A stretch of DNA of 64,000 bases from Comamonas sp. BIGb0124 (GTDB taxonomy: Bacteria > Pseudomonadota > Gammaproteobacteria > Burkholderiales > Burkholderiaceae_C): positions 682,001 to 746,000 of the forward strand of contig NZ_RJVF01000009.1 in the NCBI RefSeq assembly GCF_003752175.1. The letters run 5' to 3'. Position 1 is the stretch's first letter, and every line of letters begins with the position of its first letter. The notes under the pieces were generated by a model, which searched no databases, was not told the origin of the DNA, and saw nothing but the letters and a program-made list of their open reading frames with translations. Positions 41,210 through 51,089 of the stretch are shown piece by piece. Made by a program: the position numbers and the translations under genes.

Positions 41210-41734
41210 TCAGTGCAGCGTGTTGCTGCCCGGTGCCTGGGGCTGCACCTTGAAGAAACCCGAGCCGGCGCTGCCCTGGCTGATTTCTTCCTCGGTCGCT
41301 TCGCGGACGTTGACGACCTTCAGGCTCAGGCGGATGGCGATGCCGGCCAGCGGATGGTTGCCGTCGAGCACCACGTGCTCGGGGTACAGCTCGGTGACGG
41401 TGTAGAGGTGCTCGCCGTCGTAGTCGCCCGTCACGCCCTTGGGCAGTCCCGTGGCGGAGAAAGTCATGCCTTCTTCCGTTTCCTCGGGGAACAGCGCGCG
41501 TGCCTCGAGGTTGATCAGGTTCTCGTCGTAGTCGCCGAAGGTCTCTTCGGGTTCGAGGTGCAGGTCGATCGTCGCACCGGGGCCGTGGCCCTGCAGTGCC
41601 TCCTCGATCTTCTTGAACAGGTCGCCGCCGCCGATCAGGAAGTCGACCGGCTCGTCGAGCACGTCCAGCGTCTCACCGAGGGTGTCTTTCAGGGTCCAGG
41701 TCAAAGCGACCACGCATTGTTGTGTGATGTCCAT
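41210..41734 (-). CDS. SlyD-like FKBP-type peptidyl-prolyl isomerase
   Basis: This 174-residue protein has the split FKBP domain of SlyD: VALTWTLKDTLGETLDVLDE, then the IGGGDLFKKIEEALQGHGPG segment and an inserted chaperone flap around residues 75-130. It lacks the His/Cys-rich metal-binding tail of E. coli SlyD, ending instead in a short polar tail. Expected to act as a cytosolic folding helper. ATG 41734 is the family start. It is convergent with dut and divergent from the next gene. Confidence 0.9.
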   Translation of the reverse strand: MDITQQCVVALTWTLKDTLGETLDVLDEPVDFLIGGGDLFKKIEEALQGHGPGATIDLHLEPEETFGDYDENLINLEARALFPEETEEGMTFSATGLPKGVTGDYDGEHLYTVTELYPEHVVLDGNHPLAGIAIRLSLKVVNVREATEEEISQGSAGSGFFKVQPQAPGSNTLH

Positions 41735-41780
41735 GGGGTAATTTCCGCGTATCTTTGCAGGCCGTCGGGCGGCCGTCGGC

Positions 41781-41786
41781 GAGAAT
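41781..41786 (+). promoter_or_regulatory. -10-like element of the RoxA-type gene
   Basis: GAGAAT lies exactly 6 nt before the ATG at 41793, the same spacing as before queG and the response regulator gene. No ribosome site is visible. A leaderless transcript is possible. Confidence 0.4.
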
Positions 41787-41792
41787 TGTCCC

Positions 41793-42926
41793 ATGGACAC
41801 CAATAACCCCCTCGCCCTGCTGGGCGGTCTCACGCCTGCGCAGTTCATGCGCCGCCATTGGCAGAAGAAGCCGCTGCTCATCCGCAACGCGGTTCCCGAC
41901 CTCGAGGCCCTGACCCGCCTGGACATGGCCGACCTGGCCGAACGCGACGATGTCGAGTCGCGCCTGATCGTGCAGAAACCCAAGGGCTGGCAGCTCAAGC
42001 GCGGCCCGTTCGGGCGCCGCAGCCTGCCGCCCTTCAAGCAGCGCGAGTGGACCCTGCTGGTGCAGGGTGTCGATGCACTGGACGACGACGTGCATGCGCT
42101 GATGCAGCAGTTCCGGTTCGTGCCCGACGCCCGGCTCGACGACGTGATGATCAGCTACGCCACCGACGGCGGCGGCGTGGGGCCCCATTTCGACAGCTAC
42201 GACGTGTTCCTGCTCCAGGCCCGCGGCCAGCGCCGGTGGCGCATCGGCGCGCAGCAGGATCTGACGCTGCAGGAAGGCGTTCCGCTCAAGATCCTGGCCA
42301 ACTTCAGGCCCGACGAGGAGTACGTGCTCAACCCCGGCGACATGCTGTATCTGCCGCCGCGTTATGCCCACGACGGCGTGGCGGTCGGCGAATGCATGAC
42401 CTATTCCATCGGGTTCCGGGCCCCCCAGCGCCAGGATCTGGTGCGCGAGCTGCTGCAGCGCGTGGCCGAGGACGGCGAGGACGAAACCCTGTACAAGGAC
42501 GGCCGCCAGGCCGCGGCCTGCGAGGCACCGGCCCGCGTGCCGGCCGAGCTGCAGGCGTTTGCGCAGGACGCGGTGACGCGTGCGCTCAAGGATCCGCGCC
42601 AATTGGCGCGCGCGCTGGGCGAGTACCTGACCGAGCCCAAGGCGCAGGTGTGGTTCGACGACAACCCGGGGGCTGCCGAAACCGCCGAGTCGAACTGGCC
42701 GCCCGCCGGCGGCGTCGCATTGGACCGCCGCAGCCGTTTGCTCTACGACGAACATCATGTCTTTGCCAATGGCGAGAGCTGGCGTGCCGCCGGCCGCGAC
42801 GCCGCGCTGCTGCGCCGGCTGGCCGACGAGCATGGGCTCGATGCGCGAGCTCTGCGCACGGCCAGCGACGATGCCCGCGAGCTGCTGCTGTCGTGGCTGG
42901 AATCGGGCTGGCTGCAGCTGCGCTGA
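41793..42926 (+). CDS. roxA: Ribosomal oxygenase, RoxA/YcfD-like JmjC cupin protein
   Basis: This 377-residue 2-oxoglutarate/Fe(II) oxygenase probably hydroxylates an arginine of ribosomal protein L16. The iron ligands are H132 and D134 (GPHFDSYDVF) and H193 (PPRYAHDGV). The N-terminal QFMRRHWQKKPLLIR and the C-terminal winged-helix region match the YcfD type. The substrate assignment comes from family knowledge. Confidence 0.9.
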   Translation: MDTNNPLALLGGLTPAQFMRRHWQKKPLLIRNAVPDLEALTRLDMADLAERDDVESRLIVQKPKGWQLKRGPFGRRSLPPFKQREWTLLVQGVDALDDDVHALMQQFRFVPDARLDDVMISYATDGGGVGPHFDSYDVFLLQARGQRRWRIGAQQDLTLQEGVPLKILANFRPDEEYVLNPGDMLYLPPRYAHDGVAVGECMTYSIGFRAPQRQDLVRELLQRVAEDGEDETLYKDGRQAAACEAPARVPAELQAFAQDAVTRALKDPRQLARALGEYLTEPKAQVWFDDNPGAAETAESNWPPAGGVALDRRSRLLYDEHHVFANGESWRAAGRDAALLRRLADEHGLDARALRTASDDARELLLSWLESGWLQLR

Positions 42927-42984
42927 ACGGCGATGAGCGGCACGGCAGGGGGGCGAACCCGGCCACCGCCGCCCGAAAGATAGA

Positions 42985-43016
42985 CAAAACACCTCGGACA
43001 AGGGGTGTTTTGCGCA
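42985..43016 (+). terminator. Terminator after the RoxA-type gene
   Basis: Arms CAAAACACC and GGTGTTTTG form a 9-bp stem with a 10-nt loop; the 3' arm itself supplies the T-run. As the A-rich arm lies upstream, it could act on both strands. Confidence 0.75.
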
Positions 43017-43242
43017 TGGACAAAGTGGGGAATTTGGTTAAAGTCGGCCGGTTACGACGTGGTTACAAGGATTGCCCCAGGTCCATTCGCCTGTGTGCCC
43101 CAGAGCCCACGTCGGTCTTGCACCCCAGATTTTTTCCCCGCTGGCGCCACCCAGGCCTGCCTCCGAGCAGGCGAGGGCGGCCTTTTCTTCTCGTCTTTCG
43201 ATAGCGAGAGAGGCTTGCTCCTGCGGGGATGACCGGTTTTTC

Positions 43243-43255
43243 AACTCCAGGAGTT
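43243..43255 (+). promoter_or_regulatory. Palindromic ribosome-binding site of pckG
   Basis: AACTCC-A-GGAGTT is a perfect palindrome that contains the AGGAG ribosome site 5 nt before the GTG start. The presence of this site decides for GTG 43259 over the in-frame ATG at 43229. Folding may reduce ribosome access. Confidence 0.5.
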
Positions 43256-43258
43256 CCT

Positions 43259-45127
43259 GTGTCCAACTTCACGCCTACGGCTGCCGACCTGAAAGTCCCC
43301 GCCTACGTCAAAAATCCCAAACTCGTCCAATGGGTGGGTGAAATGGCTGCCCTGTGCAAGCCCGCCGCCATCCACTGGTGCGACGGCAGCGACGAGGAAT
43401 ACCGTGCACTGTGCGAGCAACTGGTTGCCGCCGGTACCTTCATCCGCCTGAATGCGGACAAGCGCCCCAACAGCTTCCTGGCCCGCTCGGCCCCCAGCGA
43501 TGTGGCCCGTGTGGAAGACCGCACCTACATCTGCTCGCAAGAGCGCGAAGACGCCGGCCCCACCAACAACTGGAAGGCCCCCGACGAAATGCGCGCCACG
43601 CTGCAGCCGCTGTTCGACGGCTGCATGGCCGGCCGCACGATGTACGTGGTGCCGTTCTCGATGGGCCCGCTGGGCTCGCCCATCGCCCACATCGGCGTGG
43701 AACTCTCCGACAGCCCCTACGTGGCCGTCAACATGAAGATCATGACCCGCATGGGCCAGGCCGTCTACGACGTGCTGGGCGAACAGGGCGAGTTCGTGCC
43801 CTGCGTGCACACCGTGGGTGCACCGCTGCAGCCGGGCCAGAAAGACGTGGCCTGGCCCTGCAACGACACCAAGTACATCGTGCACTACCCCGAGACGCGC
43901 GAGATCTGGAGCTACGGCTCGGGCTACGGCGGCAACGCGCTGCTGGGCAAGAAGTGCTTTGCGCTGCGCATCGCCTCCATCATGGGTCACGACGAGGGCT
44001 GGCTGGCCGAACACATGCTCATTCTGGGCGTGACCAACCCCGAAGGCCGCAAGTACCACATGGCCGCGGCCTTCCCCAGCGCCTGCGGCAAGACCAATTT
44101 CTCGATGCTGGTCCCGCCGGCCGGTTTCGACGGCTGGAAAGTGACCACCGTGGGTGACGACATCGCCTGGGTCAAGCCCCAGCCCGACGGTTCGCTGCGC
44201 GCCATCAACCCCGAGGCCGGTTACTTCGGCGTCGCGCCCGGCACCAGCTACAAGACCAACCCCAACTGCATGCGCAGCCTGGACAAGAACGTCATCTTCA
44301 CCAACGTGGCCCTGACCGACGACGGCGACGTGTGGTGGGAAGGCATGGAGCAGGACGTCGAAGGCAAGGTGCTGCCTGCCCATCTGGTGGATTGGCAAGG
44401 CAAGGACTGGACGCCCGAGCTGGCCAAGGCCACCGGCGCCAAGGCCGCCCATCCCAATGCCCGTTTCACCGTGGCCGCCATCAACAACCCGGCGCTCGAC
44501 GAAGCCTGGGACGACCCGGCCGGCGTGCCCATCGATGCCTTCATCTTCGGCGGCCGCCGCTCGACCACCGTGCCGTTGGTGACCGAAGCCCGCAATTGGA
44601 CAGAAGGTGTGTACATGGCTGCCACCATGGGCAGCGAAACCACCGCCGCCGCCGCCGGCCAGCAGGGCGTGGTGCGCCGCGATCCGTTCGCCATGCTGCC
44701 GTTCTCGGGTTACCACATGGGCGATTACTTCCAGCATTGGCTGAGCCTGGGCGAGCGCCTGCAGGCCCAGGGCGCCAAGCTGCCCCGGATCTACACCACC
44801 AACTGGTTCCGCAAGGATGCGCAAGGGCAGTTCGTCTGGCCTGGCTATGGCGAGAACATGCGTGTGCTCAAGTGGATGATCGACCGCCTCGAAGGCCAGG
44901 TCCAGGGCGAGCAGACCCTGGTGGGCGTGGCGCCGCGCTACGAGGAAATCAACTGGAAGGGCGTCGACTTCACGCCGGCCCAGTTCCAGGTGGCAACCGG
45001 TATCGACGCCGTCGTGTGGCGCGAGGAACTGGCATCGCACGCCGGCTGGCTGGCCCAGTTCGGCAGCCGCCTGCCGCAGGCGCTCGAACAGGCGCGTGTG
45101 GACATCAGCGCACGCCTCGACAGCTGA
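43259..45127 (+). CDS. pckG: Phosphoenolpyruvate carboxykinase (GTP)
   Basis: This 622-residue enzyme converts oxaloacetate to phosphoenolpyruvate for gluconeogenesis. The GTP-type signature is clear: the P-loop [13 protein letters not shown] with the catalytic cysteine, [12 protein letters not shown] and the NWFRKD segment. The GTG at 43259 has an AGGAG site 5 nt upstream. Long leader and hairpin suggest regulated expression, fitting growth on organic acids delivered by Bug-type systems. Confidence 0.97.
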   Translation: MSNFTPTAADLKVPAYVKNPKLVQWVGEMAALCKPAAIHWCDGSDEEYRALCEQLVAAGTFIRLNADKRPNSFLARSAPSDVARVEDRTYICSQEREDAGPTNNWKAPDEMRATLQPLFDGCMAGRTMYVVPFSMGPLGSPIAHIGVELSDSPYVAVNMKIMTRMGQAVYDVLGEQGEFVPCVHTVGAPLQPGQKDVAWPCNDTKYIVHYPETREIWSYGSGYGGNALLGKKCFALRIASIMGHDEGWLAEHMLILGVTNPEGRKYHMAAAFPSACGKTNFSMLVPPAGFDGWKVTTVGDDIAWVKPQPDGSLRAINPEAGYFGVAPGTSYKTNPNCMRSLDKNVIFTNVALTDDGDVWWEGMEQDVEGKVLPAHLVDWQGKDWTPELAKATGAKAAHPNARFTVAAINNPALDEAWDDPAGVPIDAFIFGGRRSTTVPLVTEARNWTEGVYMAATMGSETTAAAAGQQGVVRRDPFAMLPFSGYHMGDYFQHWLSLGERLQAQGAKLPRIYTTNWFRKDAQGQFVWPGYGENMRVLKWMIDRLEGQVQGEQTLVGVAPRYEEINWKGVDFTPAQFQVATGIDAVVWREELASHAGWLAQFGSRLPQALEQARVDISARLDS

Positions 45128-45248
45128 TCCAAGCGCTGTCCTGGCCGGGCCCGGCGCCATGCCGGCCCGGCCTGCCACGCCGGGCCCCGGTGGGCCTTTG
45201 CGCGGCATCGCATCGGGGCGCGGAGCGACGGCAGGAGATAATCCGCCG

Positions 45249-46712
45249 ATGAATCCCGTCCAAAAAGCTTCTTCGCCCGCGTCCGCCTCTCCCGCGTCTG
45301 CCGATTCCTCCGTGTCCTCATTCGGCAGCCTGCCGCTGTCGCAGGCCATGCAGGCCAACCTGGTCCAGCTGGGCTACACCGAGATGACGCCCATCCAGGC
45401 CGCCAGCCTGCCGCTGGCCCTGCAAGGTGTGGATCTGATCGCCCAGGCGCAGACCGGCAGCGGCAAGACGGCCGCCTTCGCACTGGCGCTGCTGCACCGG
45501 CTCGACACCTCGCGCCTGGCCGTCCAGGCACTGGTGATGTGCCCGACGCGTGAACTGGCCGAACAGGTCACCCAGGAAATCCGCCGCCTGGCGCGTGCCG
45601 CGGACAACGTCAAGGTGCTGACGCTGTGCGGCGGCTCGCCCATGAAGCCGCAGATGGAAAGCCTGTCCTTCGGCGCCCATGTGGCCGTGGGCACGCCCGG
45701 CCGCCTGCTGGATCATCTGGAGCGTGGCAGCCTGTCGCTGGACGCTCTCCAGACCCTGGTGCTGGACGAGGCCGACCGCATGCTGGACATGGGTTTCGTC
45801 GACGACATCGCCGCCGTGGTGAAGCAGGCCCCCAAGAACCGGCAGACTCTGCTGTTCTCGGCCACCTACCCGGAAGGCGTGGTCGAGCTGGCCAGCCGTT
45901 TCACCCATCAGGCTCGCCATCTGCAGATCGCCGCGGCCCAGGCTGCCGCGCAAGACCAGATCCGCCAGCTGGCCTACGAAGTCGGCGAGAACCAGCGGCT
46001 GCATGCCGTCTCGCTGCTGCTGGCGCATTTCCGTCCGGCCCGCACCATCGCCTTCTGCAACACCAAACGCCAATGCCGCGATCTGGTCGACGTGCTCAGC
46101 GCCCAGGGCCTGGTGGCCATGGCTCTGCACGGCGATCTCGAGCAGCGTGACCGCGATCAGGTGCTGATCCAGTTCGCCAACGGCAGCTGCTCGGTGCTGG
46201 TTGCGACCGACGTGGCCGCGCGTGGACTCGACATCGCGCAACTGGAATGCGTCATCAACGTCGACATCTCTGCCGATGTCGAACAGCATCTGCACCGCAT
46301 TGGCCGTACCGGCCGGGCCGGCGCCGGCGGATTGGCGCTGAGCCTCTCCAGCATGGACGAGATGGGACGCGTGGGCCGCATCGAGCAGCTCATGAGCCGC
46401 GAGTTCGAATGGGCACCGCTCGACAGCCTGGTGCCCGCCGCCGGCGGCCCGCTCGAGCCCGCCATGGACACACTGCAGATTCTGGGCGGCCGCAAGGACA
46501 AGATCCGGCCCGGCGACATTCTGGGCGCGCTGACCGGCGAGGCCGGCTTCGCTTCGGCCGACATCGGCAAGATCAACGTCACCGACTTCCACAGCTACGT
46601 GGCCGTCAAGCGCTCGATGGCGCGGCAGATCGTGCAACGCCTCTCCGGCGGCAAGCTCAAGGGCCGCAAGGTCAAGGTGCGGCGACTGGCGGATCTGGTC
46701 GATCTGGAGTGA
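45249..46712 (+). CDS. dbpA: ATP-dependent RNA helicase DbpA
   Basis: This 487-residue DEAD-box helicase remodels 23S rRNA during large-subunit assembly. Helicase motifs run in order: AQTGSGKT, PTRELAEQ, GTPGRLLDH, DEAD, SAT, ARGLDIAQ and HRIGRTGRAG. The C-terminal 75 residues form the DbpA RNA-binding domain (RKDKIRPGDILGALTGEAG) that recognises hairpin 92. AGGAGATAAT precedes ATG 45249. Confidence 0.94.
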   Translation: MNPVQKASSPASASPASADSSVSSFGSLPLSQAMQANLVQLGYTEMTPIQAASLPLALQGVDLIAQAQTGSGKTAAFALALLHRLDTSRLAVQALVMCPTRELAEQVTQEIRRLARAADNVKVLTLCGGSPMKPQMESLSFGAHVAVGTPGRLLDHLERGSLSLDALQTLVLDEADRMLDMGFVDDIAAVVKQAPKNRQTLLFSATYPEGVVELASRFTHQARHLQIAAAQAAAQDQIRQLAYEVGENQRLHAVSLLLAHFRPARTIAFCNTKRQCRDLVDVLSAQGLVAMALHGDLEQRDRDQVLIQFANGSCSVLVATDVAARGLDIAQLECVINVDISADVEQHLHRIGRTGRAGAGGLALSLSSMDEMGRVGRIEQLMSREFEWAPLDSLVPAAGGPLEPAMDTLQILGGRKDKIRPGDILGALTGEAGFASADIGKINVTDFHSYVAVKRSMARQIVQRLSGGKLKGRKVKVRRLADLVDLE

Positions 46713-46817
46713 GACCGGGGCACCGACGCCGCCCGGCAGGCGGGTCATCGCCCCGCTGCCGGTGCAGGGACGGCAAGTGTCCGATAGAGGGCCCGGCTTG
46801 CCCGGGCCGGCGCTGCT

Positions 46818-47741
46818 TCACTCGATGTTCTGAACCTGCTCGCGCATCTGCTCGATCAGCACCTTCATGTCGACCGAGATCTTGCTGAGTTCGAGCAGGG
46901 CCGATTTCGAGCCCAGGGTGTTGGCTTCGCGGTGCAGTTCCTGGATGACGAAGTCGAGCCGCTTGCCGATGTCGCCGCCTTTCTTGAGCAACTGCAGCAG
47001 TTCCTCGAGATGGGCTGCGAGGCGGGTGAGCTCTTCGGCCACGTCGATGCGGATGGCAAAGGCGGTGGCCTCGCTCATGGCGCGATCCTGGGCCGCCTCG
47101 GCGTTCGGGGCCGCTCCGTGGCCCTGGCCGGTCTTGAGGGCTTCCTGCCAACGGTCGAGGAAACGCTGGCGCTGCTGCTCCACGAGCTCGGGCACCAGAG
47201 GCTGAGCCTGCTGGGCCAGGGCCTTGAGCTGCTCGATGCGATCGACCAGCGACTTCACCAGCCGTGCGCCTTCGCGCTCGCGCGAGGCCAGCAGTTCCTT
47301 GACTGCCTGTTGCGTCAGCTTGAGCAGGCCGGCCGACAGATCTTTCTGGGGTTCCGACGAGCCGCTGGCGTTAGAGGCGAGCCGCAGCACGTCGGCCACG
47401 CTCAGCGAACGGGCTTCGGGCAGCCAGCTCTGGACCGAGTCCTGCACGGCATTGAGACGTTGGAGCAGGGCGGGTGTGGGGGTGGGGACACCGCCGTCGT
47501 CCTGCGCCAGCAGGGTGGCGCGGACCTCGATCTTGCCGCGCTTGAGTTTGCTGCTCAGCAGGTCGCGCAAGGCGGGTTCGGCCGAGCGCAGTTCGTCCGG
47601 CAGACGGAAAGCGAGGTCGAGGAAACGGCTGTTGACCGCACGCAGTTCCAGTCCGAGACGGGGGCCGGCATGGGTTTCGGTGGTGGACTCGGCTGCGTCA
47701 GACTGGGCGCTGGCGTAACCGGTCATGCTGTAGACGGGCAT
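46818..47741 (-). CDS. yicC: YicC-family endoribonuclease-like protein
   Basis: This 307-residue protein starts [13 protein letters not shown] and contains the [21 protein letters not shown] segment and C-terminal [11 protein letters not shown] typical of YicC/YloC. The family has recently been linked to RNA cleavage. It is divergent from rph across a GC-rich gap of about 390 nt, which matches the conserved yicC-rph neighbourhood. Confidence 0.92.
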   Translation of the reverse strand: MPVYSMTGYASAQSDAAESTTETHAGPRLGLELRAVNSRFLDLAFRLPDELRSAEPALRDLLSSKLKRGKIEVRATLLAQDDGGVPTPTPALLQRLNAVQDSVQSWLPEARSLSVADVLRLASNASGSSEPQKDLSAGLLKLTQQAVKELLASREREGARLVKSLVDRIEQLKALAQQAQPLVPELVEQQRQRFLDRWQEALKTGQGHGAAPNAEAAQDRAMSEATAFAIRIDVAEELTRLAAHLEELLQLLKKGGDIGKRLDFVIQELHREANTLGSKSALLELSKISVDMKVLIEQMREQVQNIE

Positions 47742-48131
47742 GCTGGATGGATGGGTAGGGCTTGGGGAATGCGCCGAGGACCGGCCTGCGGGCGCTGCGG
47801 ATTCGTCAAAGTGCCGGTGGCGCGGGCGGGATGGCCGTCGGGCCGCACGCCGGGCAGTCCGGCTGGCGGCATCGGCCCCAGCCTGGTTGTCGTCGATTAT
47901 GGCAAAGGTCTGGGCCTGCGCCACACTTGCCGTTCCGGTCCCGGTCGGCAAGGCCCGCGATGCCGGCCGGGACGCCGCCGCACGCCTGCCGCGCCGGCTT
48001 GCGATAATCGGGGTTTCGGGCTGCATGCCGTTCAGGACCGCCCGCTTCATTTTTTCCTTCCGTTCCCTCGGCGCTGCGGCCATGGCCCGCCGATCGGGGG
48101 GCGGTCGATGAACCTCCAGGATCCATTCACC
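47742..48131. other. Divergent intergenic region yicC / rph
   Basis: 390 nt. GATAAT at about 48003 follows GCTTGC and could be the -10 of rph, leaving a leader of about 120 nt. An in-frame ATG at 48108 could extend RNase PH by eight residues. Nothing else is recognisable. Confidence 0.35.
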
Positions 48132-48863
48132 ATGACCCGTTTCATCCGCACCGGCCAGCGCGCCGCCGACCAGTTGCGTGCCGTGCGCATCACCCGTGGC
48201 TACACCATGCACGCCGAAGGTTCGGTGCTGATCGAGTTCGGCAACACCAAGGTGCTGTGCACCGCCTCGGTCGAAGAACGTGTGCCGCCGCACAAGCGCG
48301 GCAGCGGCGAAGGCTGGGTGACCGCCGAATACGGCATGCTGCCGCGCTCGACCCACACCCGCAGCGACCGTGAAGCCGCGCGCGGCAAGCAAAGCGGCCG
48401 GACCCAGGAGATCCAGCGTCTCATCGGCCGCTCGCTGCGCGCCGTCTTCGATCTGTCCTTGCTGGGCGAACGCACGATCCACCTCGACTGCGACGTGATC
48501 CAGGCCGACGGCGGCACCCGGACTGCAGCCATCACCGGTGCCTTCGTGGCGGCGCAGGACGCGGTCAACGGCCTGCTTGCCCAAGGCAAGATTGCCGCAT
48601 CGCCGATCAAGGACCACATCGCCGCGGTCTCGGTCGGCATCGTGCAGGCCGAACCCCTGCTCGACCTGGAATACGTGGAAGACGTGGACTGCGACACCGA
48701 CATGAACGTCGTGATGACAGGTGCCGGACACTTCGTGGAAGTGCAGGGCACCGCCGAAGGCGTGGCCTTCACCCGCGCCGAGATGGACCAACTGCTCGCC
48801 CTTGCCGAAAAAGGCATCACCGAACTGGTCGCGCTGCAGAAATCCGCCCTGGCCGCCGCCTGA
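48132..48863 (+). CDS. rph: Ribonuclease PH
   Basis: This 243-residue phosphorolytic 3' exonuclease trims tRNA precursors. Family sequence is clear from [20 protein letters not shown] through [19 protein letters not shown], and the phosphate-binding RTAAITGA segment is present. Start 48132 ([11 protein letters not shown]) fits homologues better than 48108. It begins an rph-rdgB-hemW operon (20-nt gap, then overlap). Confidence 0.96.
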   Translation: MTRFIRTGQRAADQLRAVRITRGYTMHAEGSVLIEFGNTKVLCTASVEERVPPHKRGSGEGWVTAEYGMLPRSTHTRSDREAARGKQSGRTQEIQRLIGRSLRAVFDLSLLGERTIHLDCDVIQADGGTRTAAITGAFVAAQDAVNGLLAQGKIAASPIKDHIAAVSVGIVQAEPLLDLEYVEDVDCDTDMNVVMTGAGHFVEVQGTAEGVAFTRAEMDQLLALAEKGITELVALQKSALAAA

Positions 48864-48883
48864 GAACCCCACACGAGCCCCCT

Positions 48884-49513
48884 ATGACGACCCAGATCGT
48901 TCTTGCCTCCAACAACAAAGGCAAACTCGCCGAGCTGCAGACCCTGTTCGCCCCGCTGGGCGTGGTGCTCGTGCGTCAGGCCGACCTCGGCATTCCCGAG
49001 GCACCCGAGCCTTTCCGCACCTTCGTCGAGAATGCCCTCGCCAAGGCCCGCCACGCCGCGGCCGCCAGCGGCCTGCCGGCGCTGGCCGATGACGCCGGCC
49101 TGTGCGTGGACGCCTTCGGCGGCCTGCCCGGCGTCGACACGGCCTACTACTGCGAGCAGTTCGGCTACGAAAAAAGCGATGCCAACAACGTCCGTGCGCT
49201 GCTCGAACAACTGCAGGGCCAGAGCAACCGCCGTGCGACCATGGTCAGCACCCTGGTGGCCGTGCGCACCCCCGACGACCCGCAACCGCTGATCGCCGTC
49301 GGCCGTGTGCAGGGGCTCATCACCGAGCAGCCGGTGGGCGAGGGCGGTTTCGGTTTCGATCCGGTGATGTTCCTGCCCGAATTCGGCAAGACCTTTGCCC
49401 AACTGCCGACCGACGTGAAGAACGCCAACAGCCACCGCGGCCGTTCGTCGCGCCAGATGCTTGAACTCATGCGCGAGAACGGGTGGTTCGCCCCCGCCGT
49501 GGAGCAGGCGTGA
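48884..49513 (+). CDS. rdgB: Non-canonical purine NTP pyrophosphatase
   Basis: This 209-residue house-cleaning enzyme hydrolyses ITP, XTP and their deoxy forms. The N-terminal VLASNNKGKLAELQTLF motif and LADDAGLCVDAFGG active-site segment are intact, as is the FGFDPVMFLPEFGKTFAQL block. Its stop overlaps the hemW GTG start (GTGA), so the genes are coupled. Confidence 0.96.
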   Translation: MTTQIVLASNNKGKLAELQTLFAPLGVVLVRQADLGIPEAPEPFRTFVENALAKARHAAAASGLPALADDAGLCVDAFGGLPGVDTAYYCEQFGYEKSDANNVRALLEQLQGQSNRRATMVSTLVAVRTPDDPQPLIAVGRVQGLITEQPVGEGGFGFDPVMFLPEFGKTFAQLPTDVKNANSHRGRSSRQMLELMRENGWFAPAVEQA

Positions 49514-50796
49514 ACATTCCCCTGCACCCCGTTCCGGCCGATGGTGCCGCCGAGCCCTCGGCAGCCCTGCCGCCGCCGGATCCGCGCCACTACATGCGGC
49601 CGGGCACGCTGCAACTGTCGGCACTGCCGCCGCTGTCGCTGTACGTCCACCTGCCGTGGTGCCTGAAGAAGTGCCCCTACTGCGACTTCAATTCGCACGA
49701 GGCCCGCGACGGCACGAACGGCCGGCTCGATCCGGCCCTCGAGCGCCGGTACGTGGCTGCGCTCATGACCGATCTGGAAAGCACGTTGCCCCTGGTGTGG
49801 GGGCGGCCCGTGCACAGCATCTTCATCGGCGGTGGAACGCCCAGCCTGTTTTCGCCCGAGGCCATCGACGAACTGCTGGCCGGCATCCGGGCCCGTGTGC
49901 GGCTGGAGGCCGATTGCGAGATCACCCTCGAAGCCAACCCCGGCACTTTCGAGAAGAATCGCTTCCGTGCCTTCCGCGACGCGGGCGTGACCCGCCTGTC
50001 GATCGGCGTGCAGAGCTTCAACGACGCGCATCTCAAGGCGCTGGGCCGCGTGCACGACCGTGCCCAGGCACTGGCCGCCGTGGAAGAAGCCGCGAGCGCG
50101 TTCAAGACCTTCAACCTCGACATCATGTACGCGCTGCCGGGCCAGGACCTGGCCATGCTGGAAGACGACATGCGCACTGCGCTGGCGCTGTCGCCGCCGC
50201 ATATCTCGATCTACCACCTCACGATCGAACCGAACACCTATTTCGCCAAGTTCCCGCCGCGCATTCCGGAAGACGACACGGCCTACGCCATGCTCGACCG
50301 CATCACCGAACTGACCGGCGAGGCCGGCCTGCAGCGCTACGAAGTCTCGGCCTATGCGCGTGCCGGCCATCGTTGCTGGCACAACCTCAACTACTGGCAG
50401 TTCGGCGACTACCTGGGCATCGGTGCCGGCGCCCATGGCAAGCTCAGCTTTGCCCATCGGGTGGTGCGGCAGGTGCGCTATCGCGATCCGCAGCGCTACA
50501 TGCAGCAGGCCGCCGCCGGCCAGCCGGTTGCGCAGGAGACCGAAGTGCCCCGGCAGGATCTGCCTTTCGAATTCATGCTCAACGCGCTGCGGCTCGTCGA
50601 CGGCTTCGATCTCAAGACCTACAGCGAGCGCACCGGGCTGGCCATCACCAGCATTGCACGGGCACTGGACACCGCCGAACGGCAGGGGCTGCTCGAACGC
50701 GACTGGGTGCACGCCAAGCCCACCGTGCGCGGCATGGACTTCCTCAGCGACCTCCAGGGCCTCTTCTTGCCCGAAGAACCGGCGCGGAACGGGTAG
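49510..50796 (+). CDS. hemW: HemW, radical SAM heme chaperone
   Basis: This 428-residue radical SAM protein inserts or carries heme. The cluster motif C51-x3-C55-x2-C58 (CLKKCPYCDF) has the spacing and following Asp-Phe of HemW rather than HemN, and IFIGGGTPSLFSPE is typical. The GTG at 49510 overlaps the rdgB stop. A TAGAAT that may be the -10 of the tRNA gene overlaps its own stop codon. Confidence 0.93.
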   Translation: MNIPLHPVPADGAAEPSAALPPPDPRHYMRPGTLQLSALPPLSLYVHLPWCLKKCPYCDFNSHEARDGTNGRLDPALERRYVAALMTDLESTLPLVWGRPVHSIFIGGGTPSLFSPEAIDELLAGIRARVRLEADCEITLEANPGTFEKNRFRAFRDAGVTRLSIGVQSFNDAHLKALGRVHDRAQALAAVEEAASAFKTFNLDIMYALPGQDLAMLEDDMRTALALSPPHISIYHLTIEPNTYFAKFPPRIPEDDTAYAMLDRITELTGEAGLQRYEVSAYARAGHRCWHNLNYWQFGDYLGIGAGAHGKLSFAHRVVRQVRYRDPQRYMQQAAAGQPVAQETEVPRQDLPFEFMLNALRLVDGFDLKTYSERTGLAITSIARALDTAERQGLLERDWVHAKPTVRGMDFLSDLQGLFLPEEPARNG

Positions 50797-50799
50797 AAT
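50794..50799 (+). promoter_or_regulatory. -10 element of the tRNA-Ser gene
   Basis: TAGAAT overlaps the hemW stop codon and ends 17 nt before the mature tRNA. The -35 region is weak, so partial dependence on hemW transcription is possible. Confidence 0.4.
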
Positions 50800-50816
50800 C
50801 CGCAGCCATCAACCAG

Positions 50817-50904
50817 GGAAGCGTGGCAGAGTGGTCGATTGCACCGGTCTTGAAAACCGGCGACGGGAAACCGTCCGTGAGTTCGAATCTCACCGCTTCC
50901 GCCA
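50817..50904 (+). tRNA. tRNA-Ser (anticodon UGA), prophage attachment gene
   Basis: The 88-nt cloverleaf has acceptor arms GGAAGCG and CGCTTCC, discriminator G and encoded CCA. The anticodon stem CCGGT/ACCGG encloses CTTGAAA, giving anticodon TGA, and the long variable arm of class II serine tRNAs is present. The T-loop GTTCGAATC is standard. A P4-type integrase begins 177 nt downstream, so the 3' end very probably is the attL core and the gene has been restored by the phage sequence. Confidence 0.95.
50880..50904 (+). other. Probable attL core in the tRNA-Ser 3' end
   Basis: P4-type integrases recombine in the T-arm and acceptor end of tRNA genes. The exact core length cannot be fixed without attR, which lies outside the window. 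Confidence 0.5.
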
Positions 50905-51050
50905 AATGGCCCCAAACGATCTAAGCTTTGGCGCCCTGCAAACCACCAAAAGTAGAGCAAAATCAAGCACCTATGTGTGGTGTATTGCGCCTTTTGCCGT
51001 CCGTTCCCAACTGAAAACCGACGTGTTCCAACGTTGTTGAGCGGCATGGC

Positions 51051-51089
51051 TGTAGGCAAAGCACCGAGTTGGAGCTTGCTTTGCCTACA
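51051..51089 (+). promoter_or_regulatory. Hairpin sequestering the integrase start codon
   Basis: Perfect 12-nt arms TGTAGGCAAAGC and GCTTTGCCTACA enclose a 15-nt loop. The GGAG ribosome site is in the loop, and the TTG start codon at 51081 is inside the 3' arm. In the mRNA this would block translation until opened; as DNA it could also be an attP-linked binding site. Confidence 0.6.

Larger units (their letters stand above)
42927..43258. other. Intergenic region before pckG
   Basis: 332 nt without a gene. It holds a strong terminator for the oxygenase gene (42985-43016) and then a long pckG leader. In the leader, GGCC-CCTC pairs with GAGG-GGCC around 43152-43183 and is followed by TTTTCTTC, a weak attenuator candidate. 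The pckG ribosome site lies inside a short palindrome just before the start codon. Confidence 0.4.
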
